64,000 nucleotides of DNA. It comes from Streptosporangium pseudovulgare (GTDB lineage: Bacteria; Actinomycetota; Actinomycetes; Streptosporangiales; Streptosporangiaceae). Positions 42,351-51,855 of the stretch are shown piece by piece. The notes under the pieces are model-generated. The model had not been told where the DNA came from, did not search any database, and saw only the letters and a list, made by a program, of their open reading frames with translations. The translations under genes and the position numbers were made by a program. Positions within the stretch are counted from its first letter, which is position 1. The number at the start of each line of letters is the position of its first letter. Where the stretch lies: assembly GCF_014648055.1 (NCBI RefSeq), contig NZ_BMQJ01000014.1:124001-188000 (forward strand). The letters are read 5' to 3'.

Positions 42351-43325
42351 CTAGGTCCGCACCCAGGGTGCCTTCCCGGGATCGGTGAGTGAGCCCGTCA
42401 GAGAGCACGATTCTGCATCAATAGCACCAAGTGCCCCCAACTGCACACTGAACTGTGGTGTCCCGTGGCCCACCGGAAGCCCGGCGATCACCGGCACCCC
42501 GAGCGGCGCGAGCCGCTCGACGAGCGTCGGGTAGGGGTCGCCGCACCCCACCCAGGAACCCAGGGCGAACCCGGCCGCGCCGTCCAGCGAGCCCGAACGC
42601 AGGAGCTGGGTGAGCATCCGGTCGATGCGGTAGGGCTCCTCGGCGATGTCCTCCAGCAGGACGATCCGGCCCTGGGCCCGCATCCGGTGCGGCGTGCCGC
42701 ACAGGGCGGCCAGCAGACTGAGGTTACCGCCCGTCACCGGTGCGACGGCCCGGCCCGGGACGACGACCCGGTCGCCGGTGACCGGCCCGGGCTCGCCGAA
42801 CAGCGCGGCCGCGAGGTGCTCCAGGGTGCGGGGCTCGGAGCCGGCGGGGCCGCTGAGCACGTCGCAGGCGGGCATCGGGCCGAACAGGGAGGCCAGCCCC
42901 AGCTCGACGGCGAACGCCTGGTGCAGCGCGGTGACGTCGCTGGAGCCGACGAGGATCTTGGGCCCCGCGGCCCGCATGGCCTCCCAGTCGATCAGGTGCA
43001 GGATCCGCGAGGCGCCGTAGCCGCCCCGGCCGCAGAACACCGCGGCGACCGCCGGGTCGCACCAGGCCCGCTGCAGGTCGGCGGCCCGGTCCGCGTCGGA
43101 GCCGGCGAGGTAGCGGTCACGGTCGAGGACGTGCTCGCCCATGACGACCTTCAGCCCCAGTTCCTCCAGCACGCCGGCGCCGCGCCGCAGCTGCGCCGGG
43201 TCGGGCGGGCCGCACGGGCAGACCACCGCGACGGTGTCGCCGGGGTGCAGCCGGGGCGGGACGACGGCGGGCCGGACGGCCGCGCCGTCCGCAGGGGCTG
43301 GTGTGGGCAGGGCCGGTTCGTTCAC
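42351..43325 (-). CDS. LD-carboxypeptidase (peptidase family S66)
   Basis: Murein tetrapeptide carboxypeptidase-like enzyme, about 324 residues from GTG 43325; ATG 43355 would add ten. The nucleophile Ser is in ILVGSSDVTALHQAF, with GRGGYGASRIL before it, Glu in IVLLEDIAEEPYRID and His in GLPVGHGTPQFSVQLG. It trims the terminal D-residue from peptidoglycan peptides in the cytoplasm. Its 5' end abuts the sulfotransferase gene on the other strand. Confidence 0.88.
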   Translation of the reverse strand: MNEPALPTPAPADGAAVRPAVVPPRLHPGDTVAVVCPCGPPDPAQLRRGAGVLEELGLKVVMGEHVLDRDRYLAGSDADRAADLQRAWCDPAVAAVFCGRGGYGASRILHLIDWEAMRAAGPKILVGSSDVTALHQAFAVELGLASLFGPMPACDVLSGPAGSEPRTLEHLAAALFGEPGPVTGDRVVVPGRAVAPVTGGNLSLLAALCGTPHRMRAQGRIVLLEDIAEEPYRIDRMLTQLLRSGSLDGAAGFALGSWVGCGDPYPTLVERLAPLGVPVIAGLPVGHGTPQFSVQLGALGAIDAESCSLTGSLTDPGKAPWVRT

Positions 43326-43355
43326 GCTGGAAACGGTGCCACACTGGGCACACAT

Positions 43356-44237
43356 ATGCGACCTCCGCCCCACATCCTCGTGGTCAACGGCATCAAGGTC
43401 CGCCAGCCGGTGTTCGTGCTCGCCGCCCCGCACTCCGGCTCGGACCTGCTGGCCCGCGCCCTGAAACGCTCCCCCGGCTTCCACGTCACGATCGGCCGCG
43501 CCCCGGTCGCCCACGTGGTGTACGCCTTCGCCCGGCGCCCCTCCATCGCGGGCCGGGGCATGGGAGCCACCCGGGTGCTGCGTGACGCCCTGGCCGAGTC
43601 CTGGCAGATCGTCCCCGGGGCCTGCGGCGAGTGCCCGGCCGCCTGCCGGGAGGCGGGCGGCGTGACCGGTGCCGGGCCGTGCGCGGCGCCGGGCGCGGTG
43701 GCGCGGTTCGGCGACGCCAGCCCCGACCTGATCTACAGCGCCCAGGTGCTGCTGCAGGCGTTCCCCGACGCCCGGTTCGTCCAGCTGATCAGGGACGGCA
43801 GGGACGTGGTGGCCGACATGCTGGCCGACCCGGCGGCGCTGGCGTGGTTCAAGCCCGCCATGCTGAGCGAGGAGGCCGAGTTCCCCAACCCGTTCCTCGG
43901 TGTCAACGCCGCCGAGCACCGCGACCGCTGGAAGGCGATGCCCACGGCGGGCAAGTGCGCGCTGCGCTGGCGCAGCGCGGTTCGGCTGTCGGCCGCGCTC
44001 CACCGCGACCTGCCGCGCGGGCAGCTGCTGACCCTGCGCTACGAGGAGCTGGCCTCCTCTCCCGCCCGGGCCGCGGAGGAGCTGTCGGCCTTCCTCCAGG
44101 CGCGGGTGTCCAAGGTCGCCCTGTACGGCGGGCGCGCCCCGAAGACCGGCGCCTGGCGGAGCAGGCTGCACGGCGAGGACGCCGCCCTGGTGGAGAAGGT
44201 GGCCCGCACCGAGCTCGCCCGCCTGGGCTACCGGTGA
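43356..44237 (+). CDS. Sulfotransferase family protein
   Basis: PAPS-dependent sulfotransferase of 293 residues. The 5'-phosphosulfate loop is VLAAPHSGSDLLARAL and the 3'-phosphate motif is FVQLIRDGRDVVADML. A Cys-rich insertion (GACGECPAACREAGG, then GPC) around residues 87-105 is unusual and could bind metal. The start ATG shares the hexamer CATATG with a possible start on the opposite strand, and no Shine-Dalgarno is seen, so the transcript may be leaderless. The substrate is unknown. Confidence 0.82.
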   Translation: MRPPPHILVVNGIKVRQPVFVLAAPHSGSDLLARALKRSPGFHVTIGRAPVAHVVYAFARRPSIAGRGMGATRVLRDALAESWQIVPGACGECPAACREAGGVTGAGPCAAPGAVARFGDASPDLIYSAQVLLQAFPDARFVQLIRDGRDVVADMLADPAALAWFKPAMLSEEAEFPNPFLGVNAAEHRDRWKAMPTAGKCALRWRSAVRLSAALHRDLPRGQLLTLRYEELASSPARAAEELSAFLQARVSKVALYGGRAPKTGAWRSRLHGEDAALVEKVARTELARLGYR

Positions 44238-44307
44238 TCCCGCGCCCGGTCCGCGTCCTGCCGGTGACCGTCGCGCGGCCCGCCGTACCCGGGCCGCGTG
44301 GGGAGGA

Positions 44308-46179
44308 TCACTCGCCGCTGAACTGGGTGCGGTAGAGCTCGGCGTAGACGGCGCCGCCGGCCAGCAGCTCCTCGTGGCGGCCCCGCTCCACCACCCGGCC
44401 GTCGGCGATCACCAGGATCTGGTCGGCCTCGCGGACGGTGGACAGCCGGTGCGCGATGACCAGGGAGGTCCGGCCGTCCAGTGCGGTCTTCAGGGCCCGC
44501 TGGACCGCGGCCTCGGACTCGGAGTCTAGGTGGGCGGTGGCCTCGTCGAGGACGACCACCCGGGGCGCCTTGAGCAGCAGCCGGGCCAGGGCCAGGCGCT
44601 GCTTCTCGCCGCCGGACAGGCGGTATCCCCGGTCGCCCACCACGGTCTCCAGGCCCTCGGGCAGCGCCTCGACCAGGTCGGCGATCTGCGCGGCGCGCAG
44701 GGCCTCCCAGATCTCCTCCTCGGTGGCCCCGGGCCTGGCGTAGGCGAGGTTGGCCCCGATGGTGTCGTGGAAGAGGTGGGCGTCCTGCATCACCACGCCC
44801 ACGGTGTCGCGCAGGGACTCGAAGGTGGCGTCGCGCACGTCCAGGCCGTTGATGCGCACGGCCCCCTCGTTCACGTCGTACAGGCGCGAGACCAGGCTGG
44901 TGATGGTGGTCTTGCCGGCGCCGGAGGGGCCGACCAGCGCGATCATCTGGCCCGGCCGGGCGGTGAAGGAGACGTCCCGCAGCACCTCGTGGCCGGGTCC
45001 GGGGTCGGGGCGGGCCACCGACTCCAGCGAGGCCAGCGACACCTCCGAGGCCGCGGGATAGGTGAACCGGACGCCGTCGAACTCGATCGAGGCGGGCCCG
45101 TCCGGGACGGGCCGGGCGCCGGGCCGCTCGGCGACCATGGGCTTCAGGTCGAGCACCTCGAAGACCCGGTCGAAGCTGACCAGCGCGGTCATCACGTCCA
45201 CGTGCACGTTGGACAGGCTCGTCAGCGGGCCGTACAGGCGCATCAGCAGGGCGGCGAGCGCCACCAGGGTGCCGAGCTCGAAGGCGCCGTCGATGGCCAG
45301 CAGGCCGCCCCCGCCGTACACCAGCGCGGTGGCCAGGGCCGCGACCAGGCCGAGCGCGACGCGGAAGAACGTGCCGTACATGCCGACGGTGACGCCGACG
45401 TCGCGCACCCGTCCGGCCCGGCGGCCGAAGTCGGCGGCCTCCTCGTCGGGGCGGCCGTACAGCTTGGCGACCATGGCGCCGGCGACGTTGAACCGCTCGG
45501 TCATCAGGGAGCTCATCTCGGCGTCGAGCTGCATCTGCTCACGGGTCAGGCCGGACATCTTCCGGCCCACCCAGCGGGCCGGGAAGAGGAAGACCGGCAG
45601 CAGCACCAGGGCGACCAGGGTGATCTGCCACGACAGCGCGAGCATCGCGCCGAGCACCAGCACGAGCATGACCACGTTGGACACCACCGACGACAGGGTG
45701 CTGGTCAGCGCCCGCTGGGCGCCGATCACGTCGGTGTTCAGCCGGGAGACCAGGGCGCCGGTCTGGGTGCGCATGAAGAACGCCACCGGCATCCGCTGCA
45801 CGTGGTCGAAGACCTCGGTGCGCAGGTTGTAGATCAGGCCCTCGCCGACCCGGGCGGAGAACCAGCGCTGGACGAGGGTGAGCGCCGCGTCGGCGAGCGC
45901 CAGGACCGCGATGACCCCGGAGAGGGCGAGCACCACGCCGGGCCGTTTCTGGGCGATGCCGTCGTCGATGATCGCCTTCATCAGCAGCGGGTTGGCGATC
46001 ACGATGACCGAGCCCGCCACGACCAGCACCAGGAACGCCGTTATCTGCCGGGCGAACGGCCGCGCGTAGCGCGCTATGCGCCTGACCGTGCCCGGTGCGA
46101 GACGCTCCTTGGTCACCGAGCTGTCGCGCCGCAGCGAGCGCATCGCCTGGGGGCCGAACCCCCCGCCCATCATCGCCAT
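44308..46179 (-). CDS. ABC transporter, fused permease and ATPase (exporter type)
   Basis: Half-transporter of 623 residues that would dimerise in the membrane to export lipids or drugs. Six helices occupy about residues 40-330. The ATPase has Walker A GPSGAGKTT, signature LSGGEKQRLALARLL, Walker B VVVLDEAT and the H-loop VIAHRLSTV. An insertion between the first strands of the ATPase (ASEVSLASLESVARPDPGPGH) is longer than usual. ATG 46179 follows GGAGGAGG. A crotonase gene lies 51 bp upstream on the same strand. Confidence 0.92.
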   Translation of the reverse strand: MAMMGGGFGPQAMRSLRRDSSVTKERLAPGTVRRIARYARPFARQITAFLVLVVAGSVIVIANPLLMKAIIDDGIAQKRPGVVLALSGVIAVLALADAALTLVQRWFSARVGEGLIYNLRTEVFDHVQRMPVAFFMRTQTGALVSRLNTDVIGAQRALTSTLSSVVSNVVMLVLVLGAMLALSWQITLVALVLLPVFLFPARWVGRKMSGLTREQMQLDAEMSSLMTERFNVAGAMVAKLYGRPDEEAADFGRRAGRVRDVGVTVGMYGTFFRVALGLVAALATALVYGGGGLLAIDGAFELGTLVALAALLMRLYGPLTSLSNVHVDVMTALVSFDRVFEVLDLKPMVAERPGARPVPDGPASIEFDGVRFTYPAASEVSLASLESVARPDPGPGHEVLRDVSFTARPGQMIALVGPSGAGKTTITSLVSRLYDVNEGAVRINGLDVRDATFESLRDTVGVVMQDAHLFHDTIGANLAYARPGATEEEIWEALRAAQIADLVEALPEGLETVVGDRGYRLSGGEKQRLALARLLLKAPRVVVLDEATAHLDSESEAAVQRALKTALDGRTSLVIAHRLSTVREADQILVIADGRVVERGRHEELLAGGAVYAELYRTQFSGE

Positions 46180-46230
46180 GTGGCCTCCTCCATCGGAAGG
46201 AGCACCGGCCGGGATCTTTCCATTCCGCCG

Positions 46231-47040
46231 TCAGCTTCCGGCGAACAGCGCCTTGACCCGGGCGACCTGCTCGTGCCGTTCGGCGGCGGTCTGCTCCTCC
46301 AGCGTGCGGCCCGCGGCGCCCTGGAGCAGGCGCTTGGTCGCCGTCGCGGCGTCGCGGTTCACCGCCAGCAGCGCGGCGGCCAGGTCGCGTACGGCGCCGG
46401 CCAGCTCGTCCGGGGCGACCACGAGCTCGGCCAGGCCCAGCCGGGCGGCCTCCTCGGCTCCCACGGTGCGGGCGGTGAGGCAGATCTCCAGGGCCCTGGG
46501 CAGGCCGACGATGTCGACCAGCGGCTTGGTGCCGGTCAGGTCGGGCACCAGCCCGAGGGCGGGCTCCTTCATGCACAGCTTGGCGTCGTCGGCGAGGACG
46601 CGCAGGTCACAGGCGAGGGCGAGCTGGAAGCCGGCGCCGATCGCGTGCCCCTGGACGGCCGCGATCGAGACGATGTCGGGGCGGCGCAACCACAGGAACC
46701 CCCGTTGCGCCTGGGCTATCCGCTGCTCGAAGGCCGAGTCGCCGAGCGTCGCGGAGGACGCGAACGATCCCTGGCCCGGCACCCCTTCCGGGGTGAACAT
46801 CCGCAGGTCGATCCCTGCCGAGAAGGACGGCCCCTCACCCCTGATCACGACGACCCTCACCTGCTGCGGCAGGCTGTCACCGATCCGGGCCAGCGCCGAC
46901 CAGGTCGCGAACGTCTGAGCGTTCCGCTTGTCCGGCCGGTCCAGCGTGATCGTCGCGATCTCGCCGTCCACCTCGTAGCGCAGACCGGCCTCCTCCGGAG
47001 AGGCCCCTTCCGCGCTTCCCGCGAACACCGCTTCCGTCAT
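46231..47040 (-). CDS. Enoyl-CoA hydratase/isomerase (crotonase) family protein
   Basis: 269 residues with the crotonase fold. The oxyanion-hole regions are FSAGIDLRMF and AAVQGHAIGAGFQLALACDLRV. At the catalytic positions it has LGLVPDLTGTKPL, with Asp where Glu is usual in hydratases; this is common in isomerase-like members. It probably acts on an acyl-CoA double bond. It is upstream of the ABC exporter and probably co-transcribed. Confidence 0.88.
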   Translation of the reverse strand: MTEAVFAGSAEGASPEEAGLRYEVDGEIATITLDRPDKRNAQTFATWSALARIGDSLPQQVRVVVIRGEGPSFSAGIDLRMFTPEGVPGQGSFASSATLGDSAFEQRIAQAQRGFLWLRRPDIVSIAAVQGHAIGAGFQLALACDLRVLADDAKLCMKEPALGLVPDLTGTKPLVDIVGLPRALEICLTARTVGAEEAARLGLAELVVAPDELAGAVRDLAAALLAVNRDAATATKRLLQGAAGRTLEEQTAAERHEQVARVKALFAGS

Positions 47041-47172
47041 GGCTCGCCCTCCCCGCTGCCGTCTTCCGTCTCGCCCGAGCCTATCGACTCTCCAGAACGA
47101 GGTTCTACAGGCCCGAGCGGGACGTCTCAGCGTGGGGGACGAGCGGCTGCGGTCGCGCGTTCCGAGGCGGTG

Positions 47173-47388
47173 TCAGCGCTTCGACTTACCCCGGGTGGCG
47201 CCGCCGCGCCCTCGCAGAGTCACACCGGACTCGCTCAGGATGCGGTGGATGAAGCCGTACGACCGGCCGGTCGAAGCGGCCAGGGCGCGGATGCTCTCAC
47301 CCGCGCTGTAGCGCTTCTTCAGGTCGGCGGCCAGTTTTTCACGGTCGGCCCCGGTGACCCGGGTGCCTTTCTTGAGAGTCTCGGCCAC
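47173..47388 (-). CDS. Small helix-turn-helix protein
   Basis: 71-residue basic protein. The helix-turn-helix is ADLKKRYSAGESIRALAASTGRSYGFIHRILSESG, followed by a Gly/Arg/Lys tail (RGRGGATRGKSKR). Such short proteins are highly conserved in actinomycetes and may bind DNA broadly. AGGAGGTACTCGTGG precedes the ATG, giving a strong ribosome site. Confidence 0.85.
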   Translation of the reverse strand: MAETLKKGTRVTGADREKLAADLKKRYSAGESIRALAASTGRSYGFIHRILSESGVTLRGRGGATRGKSKR

Positions 47389-47502
47389 GAGTACCTCCTG
47401 TAGTGCCAGACTTCCGCAGCGTTACTCACGCCATGATCAGTCATTTCAGCGCGATCGGCTACCTACTCCATGGGAAAAGATCCGTACCCGCTCAAATTAA
47501 GA

Positions 47503-49098
47503 TCAGGCAAGTGCCACAAGATCGGAAAATTCATCACTCCAAGCATCTTCGACTCCGTCAGGTAGCAAGATCACCCTATCGGGTCGTAGTGCCTCTACTG
47601 CGCCCTCATCGTGCGTGACGAGAACAATCGCCCCAGAATAGGACTTTAGTGCACTGAGGACCTGCTCGCGGCTGGCGGGATCAAGGTTGTTCGTGGGCTC
47701 GTCGAGCAGCAGCACGTTGGCCGCGGACAGCACCAGGGTGGCCAGGGCCAGCCGGGTCTTCTCCCCGCCGGACAGCACCCCGGCCGGCTTGTCCACGTCG
47801 TCCCCGGTGAACAAGAACGACCCGAGGACCTTGCGCAGCTCGACGTCGGCCAGCTCGCTGGCCGAGCGCATGTTCTCCAGCACGGTCCGGTCGGGGTCGA
47901 TGGTCTCGTGTTCCTGGGCGTAGTAGCCCAGCTTGAGGCCGTGGCCGGGCCTGACGGCGCCGGTGTCGGGCTGCTCCAGGCCGCCCAGGATGCGCAGCAG
48001 GGTGGTCTTGCCGGCGCCGTTCAGGCCGAGGATGACGACCCTGCTGCCCCGGTCGACCGCGGCGTCGACGCCGGTGAAGACCTCCAGAGAGCCGTAGGAC
48101 TTCGACAGGTCCTCGGCGGTGATCGGCGTGCGCCCGCACGGCGCGGGCTGCGGGAAGCGCAGCCGGGCGACCTTGTCGCCCTGCCGCTCGGTCTCCAGGC
48201 CCGACAGCAGCCGCTCGGCGCGGCGCTGCATGTCCTGGGCCGCCTTGGCCTTGGTGGCCTTGGCGCGCATCCGGTCGGCCTGCGACAGCAGGGCCGCGGC
48301 CTGCTTCTCCGCGTTGGCGCGCTCGCGCCTCCGGCGCTTCTCGTCGGTCTCCCGCTGGGCCAGGTAGGCCTTCCAGCCGACGTTGTAGGTGTCGACCACC
48401 GAGCGGTTGGCGTCGAGGTACAGGACCCGGTTTACCGTCGCTTCAAGAAGCCCGACGTCGTGGCTGATAATGATCAAACCGCCCTGATGGGATCGTAAAA
48501 AATCACGAAGCCACCCGATTGAGTCGGCATCGAGGTGGTTTGTCGGCTCGTCGAGCAGGAGAGTCTCCGCCCCGCTGAACAGGATCCGCGCCAGCTCCAC
48601 CCGCCTGCGCTGGCCTCCCGACAGGGTGGAGAGCGGCTGCCCGAGCACCCGGTCGGGCAGCCCGAGGCTGGAGGCGATCGAGGCCGCCTCCGACTCGGCG
48701 GCGTATCCCCCCAGGACGTGCAGCCGGTCCTCCAGCCGCCCGTAGGCCCGCACCGCCCGGTCGCGGGTCCGCTCGTCCGCCGAGGACATGCCGGCCTCGG
48801 CGGCGCGCAGCTCGCGCAGCACCTCGTCCAGCCCGCGGGCCGACAGGATGCGGTCGCGGGCCAGCACGTCCAGGTCGCCGGTGCGGGGGTCCTGCGGGAG
48901 GTAGCCGACCGCGCCGGTGGTGGTCACCGTGCCCGCCGCGGGCAGCGCCTCCCCGGCCAGCACCTTGGTCAGGGTGGTCTTGCCCGCGCCGTTGCGGCCG
49001 ACGAGCCCGATCTTGTCGCCCGGGTTGACCCGGAACGACGCGCCCTCGATGAGCAGCCGGGCCCCGGCGCGCAGCTCGATGTCAGAAGCCACGATCAT
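47503..49098 (-). CDS. ABC-F family ATPase
   Basis: 531 residues with two ABC ATPase domains and no membrane segments, as in ribosome-associated ABC-F proteins. Walker A motifs are GRNGAGKTT and GLNGAGKTT, signatures LSGGQRRRVELARIL and LSGGEKTRLALATLV, and Walker B motifs TLLLDEPTNHLD and VLLLDEPTNNLD. The basic linker between domains (about 230-320) matches the P-site tRNA-interaction motif region. ATG 49098 was chosen from homology. Two patches of the gene, near 48431-48530 and the 3' end, are only about 50% GC, unlike the rest. Confidence 0.92.
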   Translation of the reverse strand: MIVASDIELRAGARLLIEGASFRVNPGDKIGLVGRNGAGKTTLTKVLAGEALPAAGTVTTTGAVGYLPQDPRTGDLDVLARDRILSARGLDEVLRELRAAEAGMSSADERTRDRAVRAYGRLEDRLHVLGGYAAESEAASIASSLGLPDRVLGQPLSTLSGGQRRRVELARILFSGAETLLLDEPTNHLDADSIGWLRDFLRSHQGGLIIISHDVGLLEATVNRVLYLDANRSVVDTYNVGWKAYLAQRETDEKRRRRERANAEKQAAALLSQADRMRAKATKAKAAQDMQRRAERLLSGLETERQGDKVARLRFPQPAPCGRTPITAEDLSKSYGSLEVFTGVDAAVDRGSRVVILGLNGAGKTTLLRILGGLEQPDTGAVRPGHGLKLGYYAQEHETIDPDRTVLENMRSASELADVELRKVLGSFLFTGDDVDKPAGVLSGGEKTRLALATLVLSAANVLLLDEPTNNLDPASREQVLSALKSYSGAIVLVTHDEGAVEALRPDRVILLPDGVEDAWSDEFSDLVALA

Positions 49099-49327
49099 GG
49101 TGGAAAACACTCCAGAATGGGATGGAACGGCTCGCCGTACTGCCGAACTGCCGAAGTACCGCCGAACCCGCCGTCGTGTGCTCCTCAGGCTCCCGGCCCG
49201 GCCGTCTCGCCTCGGGGGCGGCGTCAATCGGAAGTGCGCATACCGATCAGTGTACGGCGCGCGTGCGAGGGCTCTCCCCAGGTCGCGCCGACCGGCCGTC
49301 CCGGCGGGCGCGGCGGGACACGACCGG

Positions 49328-49984
49328 TCAGGTCGGGTCGACCAGCCGGATCCGGACCGCGCGGAACAGGCCCGGGGCGGTCCGCAGCACGGCCAGCCGG
49401 GGGTCGGGGACCGTCAGGAAGGGCCCGGCTTCCAGCGCGAAGACCGCCTCCAGTCTGCGGTCGGCCCGCAGCGCGTCCACCGCGCGCCGGTCGCCGCCCA
49501 GGACCACCGCCTCCAGCTCGGCCAGGCCCGGGAGGAGGACGCGCAGCGCGACCTCGGCCGCCGCCGCGTGGGCCTCGCTCACCTGCTTGTCCCTGCGCCG
49601 GGCGAACCGCTGCTGGGACCAGCCGCCCGCCGCGCTGCGCCCGTGCACGAGCCGCGAGCCCACCTTGGAGGCCAGGAGCGTCTCCCCCTGGAAGACCCCG
49701 GCCGCGTGGCCGCCGAGCCGTACCAGCAGCACGCCGACCCGGCGCTCGGCGCGCGCGTGGGTGATCAGCCGCGCCAGCGGGCCGCCGCCGGAGGACGTCA
49801 GCGGCGGGAACGGCACGTGGCACTCGGCCACCGCGCCGTCCGCGGCGGCCAGCCGCACGACCTCGTCGCCGGCCGTCGTCTCCAGAGGGCCGTGCCGGGC
49901 CGCGAAGCCGTCGATCCAGCGACCGAGCCGCTCCGGCCCCACCGACACCCAGCGGGCCCCGCCTCCGGCCGGTCGTGACGTCAT
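49328..49984 (-). CDS. acVLRF1-family peptidyl-tRNA hydrolase (Vms1-like release factor)
   Basis: 218 residues from ATG 49984. The conserved GRSAAGGWSQQRFARRRDKQ region contains the catalytic Gln of the VLRF1 family, which releases stalled nascent chains from ribosomes in eukaryotic relatives. The preceding HARAERRVGVLLVRLGGHAAGVF matches the actinobacterial subgroup. It probably acts in ribosome rescue. It is 229 bp from the ABC-F gene on the same strand, giving two translation-related genes in a row. Confidence 0.85.
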   Translation of the reverse strand: MTSRPAGGGARWVSVGPERLGRWIDGFAARHGPLETTAGDEVVRLAAADGAVAECHVPFPPLTSSGGGPLARLITHARAERRVGVLLVRLGGHAAGVFQGETLLASKVGSRLVHGRSAAGGWSQQRFARRRDKQVSEAHAAAAEVALRVLLPGLAELEAVVLGGDRRAVDALRADRRLEAVFALEAGPFLTVPDPRLAVLRTAPGLFRAVRIRLVDPT

Positions 49985-50206
49985 GGAAGCCGACCATACC
50001 GGCCCCCTCCCCGCTCGGGCCCGGCCGGGCGGGTGACGTCCCCGCCGCGGGCGGCACCCCGCCGGCACGTCCCCGGCGGCGTCCGGCCCGCCGCGGTGAC
50101 GTTTCCGCCACGTCGTCCGGCCGGCCGGCGCAACCCCGGGAGAAAACTCGGTGAACATCCCCGCACCTGGTTCAGGAGCACACCGCGGAGGCCTCATCCT
50201 CGGAAC

Positions 50207-51304
50207 GTGCCGAGTAGAACGTCCCCTTTCTCGCCGGCCCCCGGACCCGCCGCCGCGAACCCCGCCCCCGTCGTCGACCTCGACACCGGGGGCGTCATCG
50301 CCCTCCAGCCCGCGGTCCGGGGCGAGAACCTCTCCTCGGTACTGCACGCGATCCCGCACGTCACCGGGGCCGGGACCCGCATGCCGCTGCTGCTGCCCCT
50401 GCCGTCGGCGGTGGTGATCGGCGGCTCGGCCGCGCTGGCGCCGCTGCACGAGGCCCTGCGCGTCCGCGGGCGGCGCCCTCCGGAGGTGATCCTGCTGGTG
50501 CGGGGCGACTTCGCCCGGATCGAGCGCCGGACCCTCCTCACCGGGCTGACGGGACTGCGCGCCGTCGGCTACCTGACGGCGATCGGCGACCTCGGCGCCG
50601 GCCACGTCCCGCTGGACCTGATCGCCGACGCCGCGCCGTACCTGGCGGCGCTCTCACCCGCGCTGATGGCCGAGGTGCCGCGGGACCGGCGGCGCGCGGC
50701 GCTCGCGGAGTCCCTCTCGGCCCTCGCGCGCGGGCTCGGCGTCCACATGCTCGCCCCTGCCGTGGCCGGGGAGGCCCAGCTGGCCGCGGTGCGCTCCTGG
50801 GGGGTACGGCTGGCGCAGGGGCCGCTCCTGGTCCCCGGGCCGTCCGGTCGGGTGCACGTGCCGCTGCCCGTCGTCGAGCGGGAGCCGGCGGCGGCCCCGC
50901 TCGGCCCTCGTGTCCAGGACTTCCTGCTTCCGGCGGTGACGCTGCCCTGCGAGGCGACCGCCGAGGAGGCGGTGGCGGCGTTCGGCGGGGAGCCGTCGGT
51001 CACCAGCGTGGTGCTGGTGGACGAGTACCAGCGTCCCCGGGCGAGTCTCGACCGGGGACGCTTCCTGCTGGCCATCGCCAGCCGTTTCGGGCACGCGCTG
51101 CACGCCCGCAGGCCCGCCGCGCGCCTGGCCGCCCCGGCGCGCGTGGTCCCCAGGTCCACCCCGGCCATCGCCGCCATGCGGACCGCCGGGCACGACCCGG
51201 CGCGCGTCTACGACGACCTGGTGGTCACCGACGAGATGGGCCGCTGCATCGGGATCGTCCGCGTCTCGGACCTCATCCGCCACGTCGCGTCCGGCGCTCG
51301 CTGA
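50207..51304 (+). CDS. Degenerate EAL domain plus CBS-like C-terminal region
   Basis: 365 residues from GTG 50207. The first 250 resemble an EAL phosphodiesterase (APVVDLDTGGVIALQPAVRG, then IGDLGAGHVPLDLIADAAPYL and HMLAPAVAGEAQLAAVRSWGVRLAQGPLL). The Glu-Ala-Leu motif itself and several metal ligands are gone, so c-di-GMP hydrolysis is unlikely. The C-terminal 110 residues show a CBS-type pattern (VTSVVLVDEYQRPRASLDR, then GIVRVSDLIRH). It is probably a signal-sensing protein. It is divergent from the VLRF1 gene. Confidence 0.65.
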   Translation: MPSRTSPFSPAPGPAAANPAPVVDLDTGGVIALQPAVRGENLSSVLHAIPHVTGAGTRMPLLLPLPSAVVIGGSAALAPLHEALRVRGRRPPEVILLVRGDFARIERRTLLTGLTGLRAVGYLTAIGDLGAGHVPLDLIADAAPYLAALSPALMAEVPRDRRRAALAESLSALARGLGVHMLAPAVAGEAQLAAVRSWGVRLAQGPLLVPGPSGRVHVPLPVVEREPAAAPLGPRVQDFLLPAVTLPCEATAEEAVAAFGGEPSVTSVVLVDEYQRPRASLDRGRFLLAIASRFGHALHARRPAARLAAPARVVPRSTPAIAAMRTAGHDPARVYDDLVVTDEMGRCIGIVRVSDLIRHVASGAR

Positions 51305-51855
51305 CCCTCTCCCCGCTCGGGTCTCCCCCGCCTCCTCCGCCCCCGTCTCCCGCCTGCCGTCCCGGTTCTCCGTCGCCGCCGTCACATCCCCTCGCCGCCA
51401 CCGCCACCGTCGTCACCACCACCGTCGTCACCACCACCGTCGCCGCCCCGGCCGGATCGGCGGAAGGCTCGGTCCTTTACCTTGTAGATTCACCGGTCAC
51501 GGCTCCGTACGGCTACGGCTACGGCCGCGCCGGAGGCGGGTCCGGGCGGCGGGAGCACGTTTCGGACTGGAAGCGAACGGGTAACCAGTCCCGAAATCAC
51601 GACATTTCCTGGCATCAGCCTTGGTGGCGAGCGTCGTGCGCGCCACGGACGACCGCGGGCACGACGCCTCCCGGGCCTCCGGGGCGCGCCCCGCCGGCCG
51701 GGTCCACCGAGCGGCCGGCTCCGAAGCCCTCCGACGGGCCCGCGGCGGCCCGCCCGCCGCGAGGGGGACGGACGGACGCGGTGCCCGTGAGCACCGGAAA
51801 CGCCCCGAAGGCGTGGGACGCGGGAGGCCCCTGGAGGATCAAGTCCGACAAATAC
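51305..51855. other. Non-coding gap with short tandem repeats
   Basis: About 550 bp before the iron-regulated promoter. A 15-bp unit (CACCGTCGTCACCAC) is repeated about 2.7 times at 51405-51444, and CGGCTA repeats occur near 51520. ORFs on both strands in 51600-51860 are low-complexity and lack ribosome sites. No gene is supported. Confidence 0.5.

Noticed and set aside
50033..50206. Upstream extension of the EAL/CBS-like protein
   Set aside because: Pro/Arg-rich and unconserved; GTG 50207 lies just before the conserved region.
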